Source of the DNA: an uncultured Alteromonadaceae bacterium
GTDB taxonomy: Bacteria > Pseudomonadota > Gammaproteobacteria > Enterobacterales > Alteromonadaceae
Direction of reading: 5' to 3'
DNA: 41,674 nt
Assembly (NCBI GenBank): GCA_950073835.1
Contig: CATMRP010000023.1
Span: forward strand, 1-41,674
Part shown: positions 16,959 through 26,287 of the stretch, one piece after another
How positions within the stretch are numbered: position 1 is the first letter of the stretch
How the letters are laid out: every line of letters begins with the position of its first letter
Position numbers and translations under genes: made by a program
The notes under the pieces: generated by a model
What the model was told of the DNA's origin: nothing
The model's database searches: none
Seen by the model: the letters and a program-made list of their open reading frames with translations, nothing else

Positions 16959-17147
16959 TTAACGAACTTTCTGACTATGACGATACTGAAGTTGCTCGCG
17001 AAACTTAACTACGTAGCGATCAAGTTCCATCTTTGCCTCGTCGTAGGCTGACTGGCGTTCAGAAGACGCAGGCTCATCCATCAGGGCGCGAAAGGCAATG
17101 TCGGTTTTATGCAGAAGTTCCTTCAGCAACTGATTGTTTACATCCAT
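16959..17147 (-). CDS. Small hypothetical helical protein
   Basis: This 62-residue charged protein is predicted helical throughout (LLKELLHKTDIAFRALMDE, then DEAKMELDRYVVKFREQL). It has no signal peptide or membrane segment. It occupies a gap between the convergent UPF0149 gene (3 bp away) and hemJ, and the codon usage looks ordinary. I do not recognise a family. Confidence 0.6.
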   Translation of the reverse strand: MDVNNQLLKELLHKTDIAFRALMDEPASSERQSAYDEAKMELDRYVVKFREQLQYRHSQKVR

Positions 17148-17221
17148 TTAAGTTGGTCCTTTAAAACACCACGACTTCCATTTGGGTGTGTGGGTTAGCA
17201 GGGCTTAATAACAGTTTTGCC

Positions 17222-17650
17222 CTAGATAAATTTTACCACCGCCAGTAATACCACGGCGAGTAAAATCAGTACAGGTGCTTCATTTAAAATACGGAAATAG
17301 CGCGACGAATGCGTGATCTTGTCGGCGGCAAATTGTTTAACCAGTGACCACAGATAAAAATGATAAACGTACAGCAAAGCCACCAGTACGACCTTAATAT
17401 GTAGCCAGGTCGATGCAGCAAACCATGCATAACCATAAGTGTAGATGAGAGCCAGACCAAATATCAAGGTTAATAGTGCAAATGGCGTAACAAACAGCCA
17501 CAGGCGACGCTCCATTACTTTAAACTGGTTTTTAACCGCCTGCTCATCGGTTTCGGCATGGTAAACAAACAAGCGCGGTAGATAAAAAATACCGGCAAAC
17601 CAGGCCACCATAAAAAAAATATGCAGGGCTTTTAACCACAGTATTGTCAT
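17222..17650 (-). CDS. hemJ: Protoporphyrinogen oxidase HemJ (CopD-like, UPF0093)
   Basis: The 142-residue inner-membrane protein has four transmembrane helices and the HemJ signature WLKALHIFFMVAWFAGIFYLPRLFVYH, including the conserved haem-ligating His10. HYYLW-type helix 3 (VYHFYLWSL) and RILNEAP before the last helix also fit. HemJ oxidises protoporphyrinogen IX to protoporphyrin IX in bacteria without HemG/HemY. It is 14 bp downstream of the ClC gene on the same strand. Confidence 0.88.
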   Translation of the reverse strand: MTILWLKALHIFFMVAWFAGIFYLPRLFVYHAETDEQAVKNQFKVMERRLWLFVTPFALLTLIFGLALIYTYGYAWFAASTWLHIKVVLVALLYVYHFYLWSLVKQFAADKITHSSRYFRILNEAPVLILLAVVLLAVVKFI

Positions 17651-17664
17651 TGTCTTTTCTCTTA

Positions 17665-19341
17665 TTAGAACTGAGCGCGTTGCAGAAAACTCTGTAAGCG
17701 GTTCCAGGTAATTACGCCGGTGAGTTTGGCTGGATCATCTTCGAAAATATAAACCGCCCCCGAGCGGGTACTTTTCAATAGTTCATAGACTTCCGCCAGC
17801 GTCGCCTGAGCTGACACCCCTTGCATAGCCTGGTAACTAATGGGGTGGGCGTGGCGGTCTAAACTTACATCATAGTGCACCCAGGAATAGTTAATATCCT
17901 GTTCAAAACGTTTTTGCTGAATCACCGTTTGGGTCGGATTATCTGATAGTACTTTTTCCAGTGCCGCCTCTGGCGCATCATAAAAAAGCTTAAAGTCTCT
18001 TTCCATAGCTGCCAGTACGCCGGTTTTTTCCAGCGCCTCGCGAATTGAGGTGATGGCATAGGGCAGCTTCTGAAAATCCAGTTGCTGAATAAATATGGAG
18101 CGGTTACCCAAAAATTGTGTAGCGGTAACGTAAGCCGGTACGATGACTAATATTGCAGGCAGGATGATTTCCGGCCGATAGGATAATTCCATTACCGCAG
18201 ACAACGCGGCCAGCGGAGCGTGTAGCACCGCGGTGAGCATACCGGCAATGCCGAGCAGGGCAAAACTGGAGGTGAAATCCTCCAGTGGTAACCAGTGTGC
18301 TATGGGCAGGAGCAACACGGCACCAGACAACATACCCAGTACCATTACCGGACCAATAATGCCGCCCGGGATACCAAGACCAATGGCAAAGGTGGCCAGC
18401 AGGAATTTCATCAACAGGATCTCAAGCAGGATCAGGGCCGTGGGATGAGTAGAGAATAACGCGTTGACGTCCTCGAAACTGGCACCAAGGGCTTCGGGTA
18501 ATAAGGCGCCGCCAATAGCCGTTAAGACGCCGGCAAGTAGCAACCGCCAGACCATTGAAACTTTACGAAAAGCTCGCATCACCGACATCAGCAACTGATT
18601 AAATAACGTAGCCAGCACGCCAAGCAAACAGCCAAATACAATCAGGTACAGATACAGCCACTGACTGAACGAGGAAAAAGAAAAGTAGGCCAACTCGCTT
18701 CCTTCACCAAACACTATGCGGGTGATTACCGAGCCACAGGCCGCCGCCAGCATTACGGGTACAAAAACGTGAATTTTATACTCTCTTAATACCACTTCCA
18801 TCACGAAAATCACCGCCGCAAAGGGCGTATTAAAAGAGGCTGATATACCCGCCGCAATGCCACAGCCAGCCAGGGTTCGAATACTGTTTTGAGGCAGCTT
18901 CAGGGCCTGCCCAAACAAGCTGCTGCCAGCTGCGCCGAGATGAACGGAGGGCCCTTCACGGCCAACCACAAATCCGCCGGCCAGTGCCAGCATACCGCCA
19001 AAAAACTGATTAACGGTAGTGCGCCAGGGGATATGGCCGTAGTGTTGTTTTACGCGGTGAATAACAAAGGGAATACCCAGCCGGTAGTGCTTAAAGCCGG
19101 TCAGATAAGCAATTAGCAGAATTATAATAACGGCCGAAATGGGCATCACTACCCACACCCATTTCGCGCTCAATCCCCACTGTTGTAACAGACCAACACC
19201 AGAGCTTTGTAACCAGTCGATGCCTAAACGAAAAAGTACAATCAGCAGCGCTGACGTAACACCGGCGATGATCCCAAGCAAGCATACCTGAATGGAGGTG
19301 CGGGGGTGAGCCAGTTCTTGTCGCAGTGCGCGCAATTGCAT
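17665..19341 (-). CDS. ClC-family chloride transporter/channel with C-terminal CBS domains
   Basis: The 558-residue protein has a ClC membrane domain (about 15-420) with the gating glutamate Glu129 in GREGPSVHLG, FNTPFAAVIFVME (helix H) and GLGIPGGIIGP (helix N). A cytosolic tail (about 430-558) contains a CBS pair. Relative to E. coli ClC-ec1, the external glutamate (148) is kept, but Glu203 aligns with Val183 and the Ser107 position in GSGIP is Leu88 (RLGIP). Loss of the internal proton glutamate is typical of ClC channels, so coupled Cl-/H+ exchange is doubtful. Confidence 0.92.
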   Translation of the reverse strand: MQLRALRQELAHPRTSIQVCLLGIIAGVTSALLIVLFRLGIDWLQSSGVGLLQQWGLSAKWVWVVMPISAVIIILLIAYLTGFKHYRLGIPFVIHRVKQHYGHIPWRTTVNQFFGGMLALAGGFVVGREGPSVHLGAAGSSLFGQALKLPQNSIRTLAGCGIAAGISASFNTPFAAVIFVMEVVLREYKIHVFVPVMLAAACGSVITRIVFGEGSELAYFSFSSFSQWLYLYLIVFGCLLGVLATLFNQLLMSVMRAFRKVSMVWRLLLAGVLTAIGGALLPEALGASFEDVNALFSTHPTALILLEILLMKFLLATFAIGLGIPGGIIGPVMVLGMLSGAVLLLPIAHWLPLEDFTSSFALLGIAGMLTAVLHAPLAALSAVMELSYRPEIILPAILVIVPAYVTATQFLGNRSIFIQQLDFQKLPYAITSIREALEKTGVLAAMERDFKLFYDAPEAALEKVLSDNPTQTVIQQKRFEQDINYSWVHYDVSLDRHAHPISYQAMQGVSAQATLAEVYELLKSTRSGAVYIFEDDPAKLTGVITWNRLQSFLQRAQF

Positions 19342-19494
19342 AAATTAGGAACGCTGGTGAGGAATAGCTAAATAGTATCACAAGTAGTTGGTTTGCAAAG
19401 TAATGGCCTGCCAATGGTGGACATAAACCGAGGAATATTTGAATAATTGCGGTAAAACGGGCAAAGTTCGGTTTTTAGTTCCACTGTGATTGCC

Positions 19495-20205
19495 ATGCAC
19501 TTATCTGAAATACCTCAGAAACTGGGTCATACCCGCACCGTCCTGCTGTTAGGCGCCAGTCTGTTGGCCATGCTGGTGTTCGGGATGTTTCTGGCTAACG
19601 TCGGGCGAGGCCAGTTAGTTGATGAAACCCGGCAACTACAACGCTCTGTCAGTAATCTGCAAACAGAGAATGAGCAGCTCCAGACCCAGGCCAATCAGCT
19701 GGATGTAAAGCTGGAACTGGCCGAAATGCGCGCCGAGCAACTTAAGCAGGAGGTGGTGCGTCTGGAAGAAGTGGTGTTTAATCTGCAAAAGGATAAGGCG
19801 TTTTATCAGCATGTGGTAGCGCCCGAAACCACTCAGGACGGCTTTTTTATTGATGGTTTGGAACTCTTTGAGACCACAACCAACGGTTATTTTAAAGCGA
19901 CCATGGTGTTACTGCAGCAACGCGCAGTCAGCGCTATTGTTCGCGGCGATCTTAAAGTCGCGGTGACTGGCATTCAGAATGGTAAACATCGCATTCTTAC
20001 CTCTGATGACAATGAAATTTTGCCAGAGGGCAATGTGACTTACGGGTTTAAATATTTTCAGCCAGTGACCTTATACCTGCAACTGCCGGAAAACTTCGAG
20101 CCTGAAAGCATCGAGTTTACCACGGCGGTTTATCAGTATAAGCGGCACCGTGGAGACTATCAGCGTAGCTACAACTGGCAGGAAATACTGGTAGCCGCCC
20201 AGTAA
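19495..20205 (+). CDS. Inner-membrane protein with coiled coil (DUF6776-like)
   Basis: From the ATG at 19495 the protein has 236 residues. It contains one transmembrane helix (about 18-38, VLLLGASLLAMLVFGMFLA), a periplasmic coiled coil with heptad Leu/Gln repeats (about 45-105), and a beta-rich C-terminal domain (about 120-230). An in-frame GTG lies at 19486. It resembles the DUF6776 proteins found near erpA in gammaproteobacteria. It is divergent from the ClC gene. Function is unknown. Confidence 0.75.
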   Translation: MHLSEIPQKLGHTRTVLLLGASLLAMLVFGMFLANVGRGQLVDETRQLQRSVSNLQTENEQLQTQANQLDVKLELAEMRAEQLKQEVVRLEEVVFNLQKDKAFYQHVVAPETTQDGFFIDGLELFETTTNGYFKATMVLLQQRAVSAIVRGDLKVAVTGIQNGKHRILTSDDNEILPEGNVTYGFKYFQPVTLYLQLPENFEPESIEFTTAVYQYKRHRGDYQRSYNWQEILVAAQ

Positions 20206-20233
20206 GACCAGCCACCATGTTCGGTTAGGAAAG

Positions 20234-21769
20234 TTACATCCAGCCGGGCTTTTTCACCTCGACTTCATACAACACCCTTGCAATCAGCGGTGCGGCAAAA
20301 TCGGTGGCAACAAAAGGAACCTTCACTCTGCCACTGGCCAGTACAAAACCTAAGGTGCTGAGTTGCCGACGGCGCATAAACAGGCTCTGCCGGACCTCAA
20401 TCTGTTGCACCTTAGCCAGCGGAAAGCACCAGTAGTCGATGCCAATAATGCCTTTGCGAACATAAATGTAGGTAGCGTCGCTGGCAATTCCCCAGCGCTG
20501 CCAGTGAAGGTATGTCAGCGCGACCATAACACCTAGTATCAACAGCGTTGGCAATGCACCTGTTGCGCCAAGTACCTTGAAGCTGACAAAGCCTGCCAGG
20601 GCGGTCAGTGGCAGGATCCACAGCATCAACTGGCGCCAGAAATAGCGTTTGTGGATCGGTTCAAAGTTCATGTGCCGGGCCTGCTGTGCCGAGAAGACGT
20701 TGCTGGTAAGCTCATCGGATTCGACAACGGTGACTGAGGGCACCAGCAGTTTGTGGGTTGCCTTGAGTTCGTTAGGGTTGGTCCGGCCGGTGACATTTTG
20801 TTCAAAGTAAAGGTTTACCCGGCCGAGTAGCCGGTCGAGCCAGTCTTGTTGCTGACGGGCAATCTGCACCCGTGAACGTTTCATACTGACTTCCTGACGG
20901 TTCAGCAGGCCACTGTTGCGAATGTATTTATCCCCTTGCCGGGTGAGCCGGTAGCCATAAAACATCAGCACACTGCCCCCTATGGAAAAGAGCGCCATCA
21001 GGATTAACAGGACAATGGCAATCAGTACGCTCATTACCCCCACATACCATAACGCCACCACCTGCTCGCCAAGCCAGGCCTCTGCCTGTGGGCGCAGGGC
21101 ATTCATCTGGCGAAAAATAAACCCGGAGATTTGTTCATAAAAAGGCGCCAGGGTGCCCAGCACAATCCACACCCGGTTATTGGTAATGCCATGCAAAATA
21201 AGGTCGCGAATGGAGCGTTCGTTAAGCAGCTCTTCGTCGGTGGTAGTTGAGGCCGCTGAGTCCTCGGCAGGGGTTGCAGACTGTTGGCGATGCGCGCGCA
21301 TGACCGTATCTTTAACAAACTGCGCATACGCTGAGCTAACCCCGGCAAACCGGGCTTCCTGTTTAGCGGAGCCGGCGGTATCCAGGGTAACTATGAGTAA
21401 ATCATTAAAGCGAAAATAAAAGGGCTGATCGAACTTTACATTTTGAATGCGCTCATAGGGTAAATCGGTAAAGGTTCGGTCGAGAACACCGGAGCGGATA
21501 GCTATACCTTTATCCGTTACCGTAAACTGAAAAAAATAATACTTGAGCACCGACGAAATAGCCCAGCCCGCACCCATTGCCAGTATCAACAGGGGAAAGT
21601 ACTCAGAATCAATCAATTTATGACCGCCCACCACGTAGGCAGGAATAACGTAGATGGCAAAGCTAACCGACTGCCTTAACTGCACAAACAGGAAATGCAA
21701 AACCGACCAGGGCGATAACCGTTGCCACTGAGTTGATGTTGTTTGTACAGACTCTGTTGAGGTTGTCAC
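20234..21769 (-). CDS. Bacterial PH-domain (DUF304/bPH2) membrane protein, YdbT-like
   Basis: The 511-residue protein has pairs of transmembrane helices (about 25-75, 195-270 and 375-425), each followed by a bPH2 module. Examples are the FTVTDKGIAIRSGVLDRTFTDLPYERIQNVKFDQP block and the last one with GIIGIDYWCFPLAKVQQIEVRQS. It is the partner of the shorter gene 2 bp upstream, as in ydbS-ydbT pairs of Firmicutes, where the pair gives resistance to some antimicrobial peptides. The start is GTG. The role here is not known. Confidence 0.85.
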   Translation of the reverse strand: MTTSTESVQTTSTQWQRLSPWSVLHFLFVQLRQSVSFAIYVIPAYVVGGHKLIDSEYFPLLILAMGAGWAISSVLKYYFFQFTVTDKGIAIRSGVLDRTFTDLPYERIQNVKFDQPFYFRFNDLLIVTLDTAGSAKQEARFAGVSSAYAQFVKDTVMRAHRQQSATPAEDSAASTTTDEELLNERSIRDLILHGITNNRVWIVLGTLAPFYEQISGFIFRQMNALRPQAEAWLGEQVVALWYVGVMSVLIAIVLLILMALFSIGGSVLMFYGYRLTRQGDKYIRNSGLLNRQEVSMKRSRVQIARQQQDWLDRLLGRVNLYFEQNVTGRTNPNELKATHKLLVPSVTVVESDELTSNVFSAQQARHMNFEPIHKRYFWRQLMLWILPLTALAGFVSFKVLGATGALPTLLILGVMVALTYLHWQRWGIASDATYIYVRKGIIGIDYWCFPLAKVQQIEVRQSLFMRRRQLSTLGFVLASGRVKVPFVATDFAAPLIARVLYEVEVKKPGWM

Positions 21770-21771
21770 GA

Positions 21772-22311
21772 CTAATCCCGGGTGAGGTCTGAATGGTTTA
21801 ACACAAACTGGCGCATTTTCTCGGCCGTCTCTTCGGGCAGTCCCGGAATCGCCAGCGTATGGTCGCTGCCACCGGCAGAATAGACTTTCAGTGTTGCCAA
21901 TCCCGCCAGACGCTCCAGAGGCCCCCGTTGAATATCAATATGCTGGATCCGTAACATGGGCTGACAGATGACCTTTTTAAAGAGCAGTCCTTTAAACAAC
22001 ACGATGTCCTGCTCTCGCAGGGTGTAATAAATCAGCCGATCGGCAAAATAGTGGTAAGTAAATATCAGGCCACCAAGCAGTGCAGTGATCGCACCAGCAA
22101 CGCCTAAGGAAAATTCCAGTTTTACCGGCAGTGTAAACCAGGGCTGGTAAGCCACAACCAGTAATACCGTAAACACCAGCAGCGAAAAAAACGCCGTCAC
22201 CGCCAGGTTCAACTTACGGTAGCCGGGCGAGATTGGTTCGCTTGGCAGCTCGCCCAGACAGGGCAGCTCCTGTGAATAAAGCGGATGATTAGTGACTGAC
22301 GCATGTTCCAT
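21772..22311 (-). CDS. Bacterial PH-domain (bPH2) membrane protein, YdbS-like
   Basis: This 179-residue protein has two transmembrane helices (about 35-55 and 65-85) followed by one bPH2 domain (LIYYTLREQDIVLFKGLLFKK, then QPMLRIQHIDIQRGPLERLAGLATLKVYSAGG). It lies directly upstream of the three-module paralogue with a 2-bp gap, so the two form a transcriptional and probably functional unit in the inner membrane. Confidence 0.87.
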   Translation of the reverse strand: MEHASVTNHPLYSQELPCLGELPSEPISPGYRKLNLAVTAFFSLLVFTVLLVVAYQPWFTLPVKLEFSLGVAGAITALLGGLIFTYHYFADRLIYYTLREQDIVLFKGLLFKKVICQPMLRIQHIDIQRGPLERLAGLATLKVYSAGGSDHTLAIPGLPEETAEKMRQFVLNHSDLTRD

Positions 22312-22397
22312 AGTAGTAATGTGACTTAACCGGGATTGACGTAGTTCTACTATACCACCGCCAAAAAGCGGTGAAATATCTGCGCCGAGTTAAATTG

Positions 22398-23177
22398 TTA
22401 CGGAGTTTGTCGTAGGGCGTTGCGGCTGGCTTCAAAAGGCGCCGGGTAGTCGATTTGGCGGAGGATTGCCTCGCCGGGCAGACAGTTTGCGTCCACATGT
22501 TGCAGCAGATCCTGACGCACCTCGCAAAACAGCACATCCAACGCAAAACGATTATTGCCGTATAACCCGCGATGCATCATAGATGCATCGAAAATCAGCA
22601 AGTCGCCGGCGTTCAATGGTATTTGCTGCCCACGGGGTAAATCGTGATAGGACTCGCGGCCATTATGGGCCAAACGGACGTCGAGTTCTTCCGGACTATC
22701 CCATTGGTTGTGCGAACCGGGAATAAGCTCAATCCCCGGTTCATCATACAGCGCTAAGCGGTAATGCAATACACGGGTAGAGCCAAGCTGAGCCTGTTCT
22801 TCCTCGGGCGAGTAAAGGTACTGGGTGTCTCGATGCCAGTAATTTTTCTGCTCAGGGTTATGCGGGTCGAAAAATAACTGGGTATTCATAAATGCGGCAC
22901 CATCAGGCAGCAAAGGCTTTACCATTGACGCCATTCTGGCAGAACCAATAATGCTGAACATAGCTTGCCGGTCCTCGTCTGACATGCGCTCGGTATGGGT
23001 AAGGTAGGCTGAGTTAATGGCCCGTTGCCAGTAAAAGTGCTGATTTTCCTGCAGCCAGTGCTGGTGAAAGCGCGCGGTGATCCGGCGCAATTGCTCAAGC
23101 TCGTGAGCGCTAAGAAAAGCTGGCTGATAAACGTAGCCTGACTGTTCGTACTGCGTGGCGATATCTTCGCTGGCCAA
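22398..23177 (-). CDS. Phytanoyl-CoA dioxygenase (PhyH) family Fe(II)/2-oxoglutarate oxygenase
   Basis: The protein is about 259 residues with a double-stranded beta-helix core. The metal triad is visible as HRD in YWHRDTQYLY and the distal histidine in MMHRGLYGNNRFALD, whose arginine would bind 2-oxoglutarate. IPGSHNQWDSPEE is typical for the family. Such enzymes hydroxylate small molecules or lipids; the substrate is unknown. A TTG at 23177 has AGGAG eight bases upstream and is preferred to the TTG at 23183, which is too close to it. It is 26 bp downstream of the CHAT gene, so the two are probably co-transcribed. Confidence 0.88.
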   Translation of the reverse strand: MASEDIATQYEQSGYVYQPAFLSAHELEQLRRITARFHQHWLQENQHFYWQRAINSAYLTHTERMSDEDRQAMFSIIGSARMASMVKPLLPDGAAFMNTQLFFDPHNPEQKNYWHRDTQYLYSPEEEQAQLGSTRVLHYRLALYDEPGIELIPGSHNQWDSPEELDVRLAHNGRESYHDLPRGQQIPLNAGDLLIFDASMMHRGLYGNNRFALDVLFCEVRQDLLQHVDANCLPGEAILRQIDYPAPFEASRNALRQTP

Positions 23178-23203
23178 GGCCAAAACTCCTTTTTAGCGGC
23201 GGC

Positions 23204-25648
23204 TTATTGGCCGCCGGTTAGTTGAAACGCGGCCCAGTAAAAGGGATGAGGGTAAAGCGCGCGGGTATCCTGCTGCGCGGCTGCCAGGGCTGAACTCGGC
23301 ACCTCAGACTGCAAATAAGTATAAAAACGGCTCATCAGATAGGTGGTGGCTTCGTCGGGCACCTGCCACAGGCTACTGACAATACCGTTGGCCCCGGCAA
23401 ACAGAAAACCCCGGTTTAAGCCCACTACATCATCACCGGCCGAGATATCGCCTAAACCCGTTTCGCAGGCCGACAGGACCACCAGGTTGGCATCTAAATT
23501 TAAATCGTAAATTTCAGGCACGGTTAGCATACCATCGTTGGCAGCGTCGGCAGCCAGAGACAGTCGCGACTGCAAGGGCGCATCAGGATTAAACACGCCA
23601 TGTGAGGCCAGGTGGATAATCTGAAAATTCGCCGACTGTTGTTTTAATAAACTTTCAGACGCTTGTGCGCGGCCGTATATCTGACTTTGTGGCCAGAGTT
23701 TACTAATCTGCTGTGCTTCGCGCTGAGCGCCTGGCAAATCCAACTCCGGCGCGTTTAAATCCGGGTTAGCCAGGGCCAGCAACTGCTCGCCGGCCACCTT
23801 CTCATCGACAAATTGCAATACCGAGGCAGCAGGCAGCAAGCGCAAGTTAAATTGCTCACCAAGCAGGCGACCATCCGGAGCGGTCAGAATAGTAAACGGC
23901 AGATAGTGAAGCGCGCCATGAGGCACAACAGTGAGCGCTCCGGCAGTGCTGAGTTCATTACTTACCGGCGCAATTAAATGGCTGTAAAGCTGCGCCGCCT
24001 CTTTTTGCCAGGCATCGCCGTCACCCCGGTTAATAGCATCCCGCAGGGCTGTAATGGACTCTTCAAGTGCCGGTAACGGCTGAGAATGCACGGCGATAGA
24101 TGAGGCCGTTACCACAAAAGTAAATAACTCCGGCTGCCGCCCCTGACTGAAAAAATACAGTAGCAGGGTTTCCTGCTTGCCTAAGCGGTTTTGTATCGAG
24201 GACAGCGAAGGCGGTGATACGGTGAGCAGTGAAGCAAGCTGTGGCGTAGTTTGTTCTATGGCTTTTAATTGCACGGCAATACCGCGCGTGGCTTCGTTGG
24301 TGATACCACCATCGTTAACCAGCGCTTGTTGTTCGATAGATTGTAATGACGTAAGAGCTTGTTCGGTGGCGGGCGGTAGCTGGCTGCCAAAGCGCTGTTT
24401 GGTGGCGAGTAAATCCACCAGGGCGCGGGCCTTGGCACGTTCCACATAATTGTAGGCCTCGCTCAAGCGCTGTTCCTTTACCAGTAACGACACCATATCA
24501 CCGTATACGGCCTGCTTGTCGTTAACGAAACCAATGCGCCCGGCTTCGGTATCCATGCTCTTGCGCTGTCGTTCAATAACCTCAATGGCTCGCTGGTAAT
24601 AATTGATAGCCTGACTGTTGTTGCCCTGTAAGTCGGCAATGCGGCCCAGGCCATAAAGTGCCTGCCAGTACACGGTGCCGAAGCCTTTTACCTTGGGCTC
24701 GTTGATAATGGCCTGATACCCTTCCTGTGCCGCGGCGAGGCGACCGGTTTCAAGCTCTGCCTGATGGCGCATAAAGCGCGGCTCAAACTCGGCAGTAAAA
24801 TTCAGTGCGGTTTTATAATCGGTGTCGCCGTAGGCATCTACCATGGCGGCATACATTATCGGGCCAATCACATCGAGGGCGGTCGTCAGGCCGTCGAGAA
24901 ATTCATACATGGCGTTTTTCTCGATAATGGAAGCCTGATAGGCCCTCTCATAATCGCCAAGGGTCAGATAGATGCGGCCCAGCCATAGCGCTTTGGCCTG
25001 GGGCAGTCGCCACTGCGCGGCGTTAGTTGATGACGCGTCTATGGCGGCGATCTCACTGGCATAACGGCTGGCGAGTTCAGACTCGTTGTTGCGGGCAGCC
25101 ATTAACCCCAGTGTGCCAAGTGCCAGTACCTGATGTTTCAGGCGGTAGATATTGCTGTAGCCACTTTCATCGTAGCCGGCAATTTGCGGGTATCTGTCGG
25201 CATAGTCGGTGCTGGTAGCCGCCAGCGGATAGGCGTAGGTGGTGGTCAGGTTGTAAAGTGAGTTGGCAAACCGTTCGGTGTTCTTGATATTGCCTCTGGC
25301 CATCGCCGCTTCGAGTTTCAGTTCGGTAAGCATGCCCTCACCAAATGCACCGGGGGCAATAAACTGCGTATCAAACCAGCCCTGTACCATATACAGCAGG
25401 GTGTCATCGGCGTCTTCAAAGCGTTTATCGAGCTCGTTAAAGCATCCGTCAATGGGAGTAAATACCCGGCTTTTCACAAAGCTCTGGCAATAGGCCCACA
25501 GCTCATTGGTGGGCAGTGATAGCAGTTCCGGCGTTTGCTGCCCTTCATCGGCCAGGGTTTTATAATCCCCGCTTAAGGTTGAGCGGGTAACATTTGAGGT
25601 ACACCCGGTAACAAATACTGCGATAGCAAGGAGTAAAATACGACGCAC
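23204..25648 (-). CDS. CHAT-domain (caspase-like) lipoprotein with TPR-like repeats
   Basis: Started at GTG 25648 (AAGG at proper spacing), the protein has 814 residues and a clean lipoprotein signal MRRILLLAIAVFVTGC, with Thr-Ser after the cysteine pointing to the outer membrane. About residues 30-420 are helical repeats of TPR type, for example YWQALYGLGRIADLQGNNSQAINYYQRAIEV. The C-terminal third is a CHAT peptidase domain with the catalytic dyad His683 in HLASHG and Cys728 in VLSACETGLGD, then GFLFAGANGIVSSLW. CHAT domains belong to the caspase/separase clan. Here the enzyme would face the periplasm or cell surface. The frame is open to a TTG at 25678. Confidence 0.92.
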   Translation of the reverse strand: MRRILLLAIAVFVTGCTSNVTRSTLSGDYKTLADEGQQTPELLSLPTNELWAYCQSFVKSRVFTPIDGCFNELDKRFEDADDTLLYMVQGWFDTQFIAPGAFGEGMLTELKLEAAMARGNIKNTERFANSLYNLTTTYAYPLAATSTDYADRYPQIAGYDESGYSNIYRLKHQVLALGTLGLMAARNNESELASRYASEIAAIDASSTNAAQWRLPQAKALWLGRIYLTLGDYERAYQASIIEKNAMYEFLDGLTTALDVIGPIMYAAMVDAYGDTDYKTALNFTAEFEPRFMRHQAELETGRLAAAQEGYQAIINEPKVKGFGTVYWQALYGLGRIADLQGNNSQAINYYQRAIEVIERQRKSMDTEAGRIGFVNDKQAVYGDMVSLLVKEQRLSEAYNYVERAKARALVDLLATKQRFGSQLPPATEQALTSLQSIEQQALVNDGGITNEATRGIAVQLKAIEQTTPQLASLLTVSPPSLSSIQNRLGKQETLLLYFFSQGRQPELFTFVVTASSIAVHSQPLPALEESITALRDAINRGDGDAWQKEAAQLYSHLIAPVSNELSTAGALTVVPHGALHYLPFTILTAPDGRLLGEQFNLRLLPAASVLQFVDEKVAGEQLLALANPDLNAPELDLPGAQREAQQISKLWPQSQIYGRAQASESLLKQQSANFQIIHLASHGVFNPDAPLQSRLSLAADAANDGMLTVPEIYDLNLDANLVVLSACETGLGDISAGDDVVGLNRGFLFAGANGIVSSLWQVPDEATTYLMSRFYTYLQSEVPSSALAAAQQDTRALYPHPFYWAAFQLTGGQ

Positions 25649-25858
25649 GGCAATCACCTTCTTCAGCCTGTCTGTCAAATTTAGTCACAAACCCGGCGAC
25701 AGTAAACCCACTAAGGGCAGAATGCGTATAGAAGGCGAGGTGTATATACTGGTCAGCCGCGGTCAGAACACGGCTGACAATAGTTGATGTATTTACTCAG
25801 GTATTAGATAATAGCGCTATTAATTGCCGAGTGTGGTCGGCCCAGGATTGAGGTGAAT

Positions 25859-26203
25859 ATGTCAGTAGAAATGGCGTTACCCATTGATTTTTCAGACGCG
25901 GCGGCATTGAAAGTCCGCGAATTGGTGGAAGAAGAAGAAAATCCGAACCTGAAACTGCGGGTCTATGTTACCGGCGGCGGGTGTTCGGGATTTCAGTACG
26001 GTTTTACTTTCGACGAGAAAGTGAATGAAGGCGATATGGCCATCGAAAAGAACGAGGTCACCCTGGTGGTAGACCCAATGAGTCTGCAGTATCTGGTGGG
26101 CGGCACGGTTGATTATGTGGATGGCCTTGAGGGCTCACGGTTTCTGGTGAATAACCCTAATGCCACAACCACTTGCGGATGCGGGGCCAGCTTCAGCGTT
26201 TAA
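25859..26203 (+). CDS. erpA: Iron-sulfur cluster insertion protein ErpA
   Basis: The A-type Fe-S carrier has 114 residues with the cluster ligands Cys42 (GGCSGF), Cys106 and Cys108 (CGCG), the same numbering as E. coli ErpA. It delivers Fe-S clusters to apo-enzymes such as IspG/IspH. The ATG at 25859 follows GAGGTG and matches the family N-terminus, so it is preferred to the in-frame GTG at 25853. The gene stands alone, with a terminator after it. Confidence 0.96.
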   Translation: MSVEMALPIDFSDAAALKVRELVEEEENPNLKLRVYVTGGGCSGFQYGFTFDEKVNEGDMAIEKNEVTLVVDPMSLQYLVGGTVDYVDGLEGSRFLVNNPNATTTCGCGASFSV

Positions 26204-26221
26204 TAACCGTTAGAAATGTTT

Positions 26222-26250
26222 GAGCAGCCTAAGGGCTGCTCTTTACTTTA
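26222..26250 (+). terminator. Rho-independent terminator of erpA
   Basis: An 8-bp stem GAGCAGCC / GGCTGCTC with a 4-nt loop lies 18 bp after the erpA stop and is followed by a T-rich tract TTTACTTTA. Confidence 0.8.
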
Positions 26251-26287
26251 TGGCTTCTTTTAATTTTAGTGTACAGGGAAAAACTCT

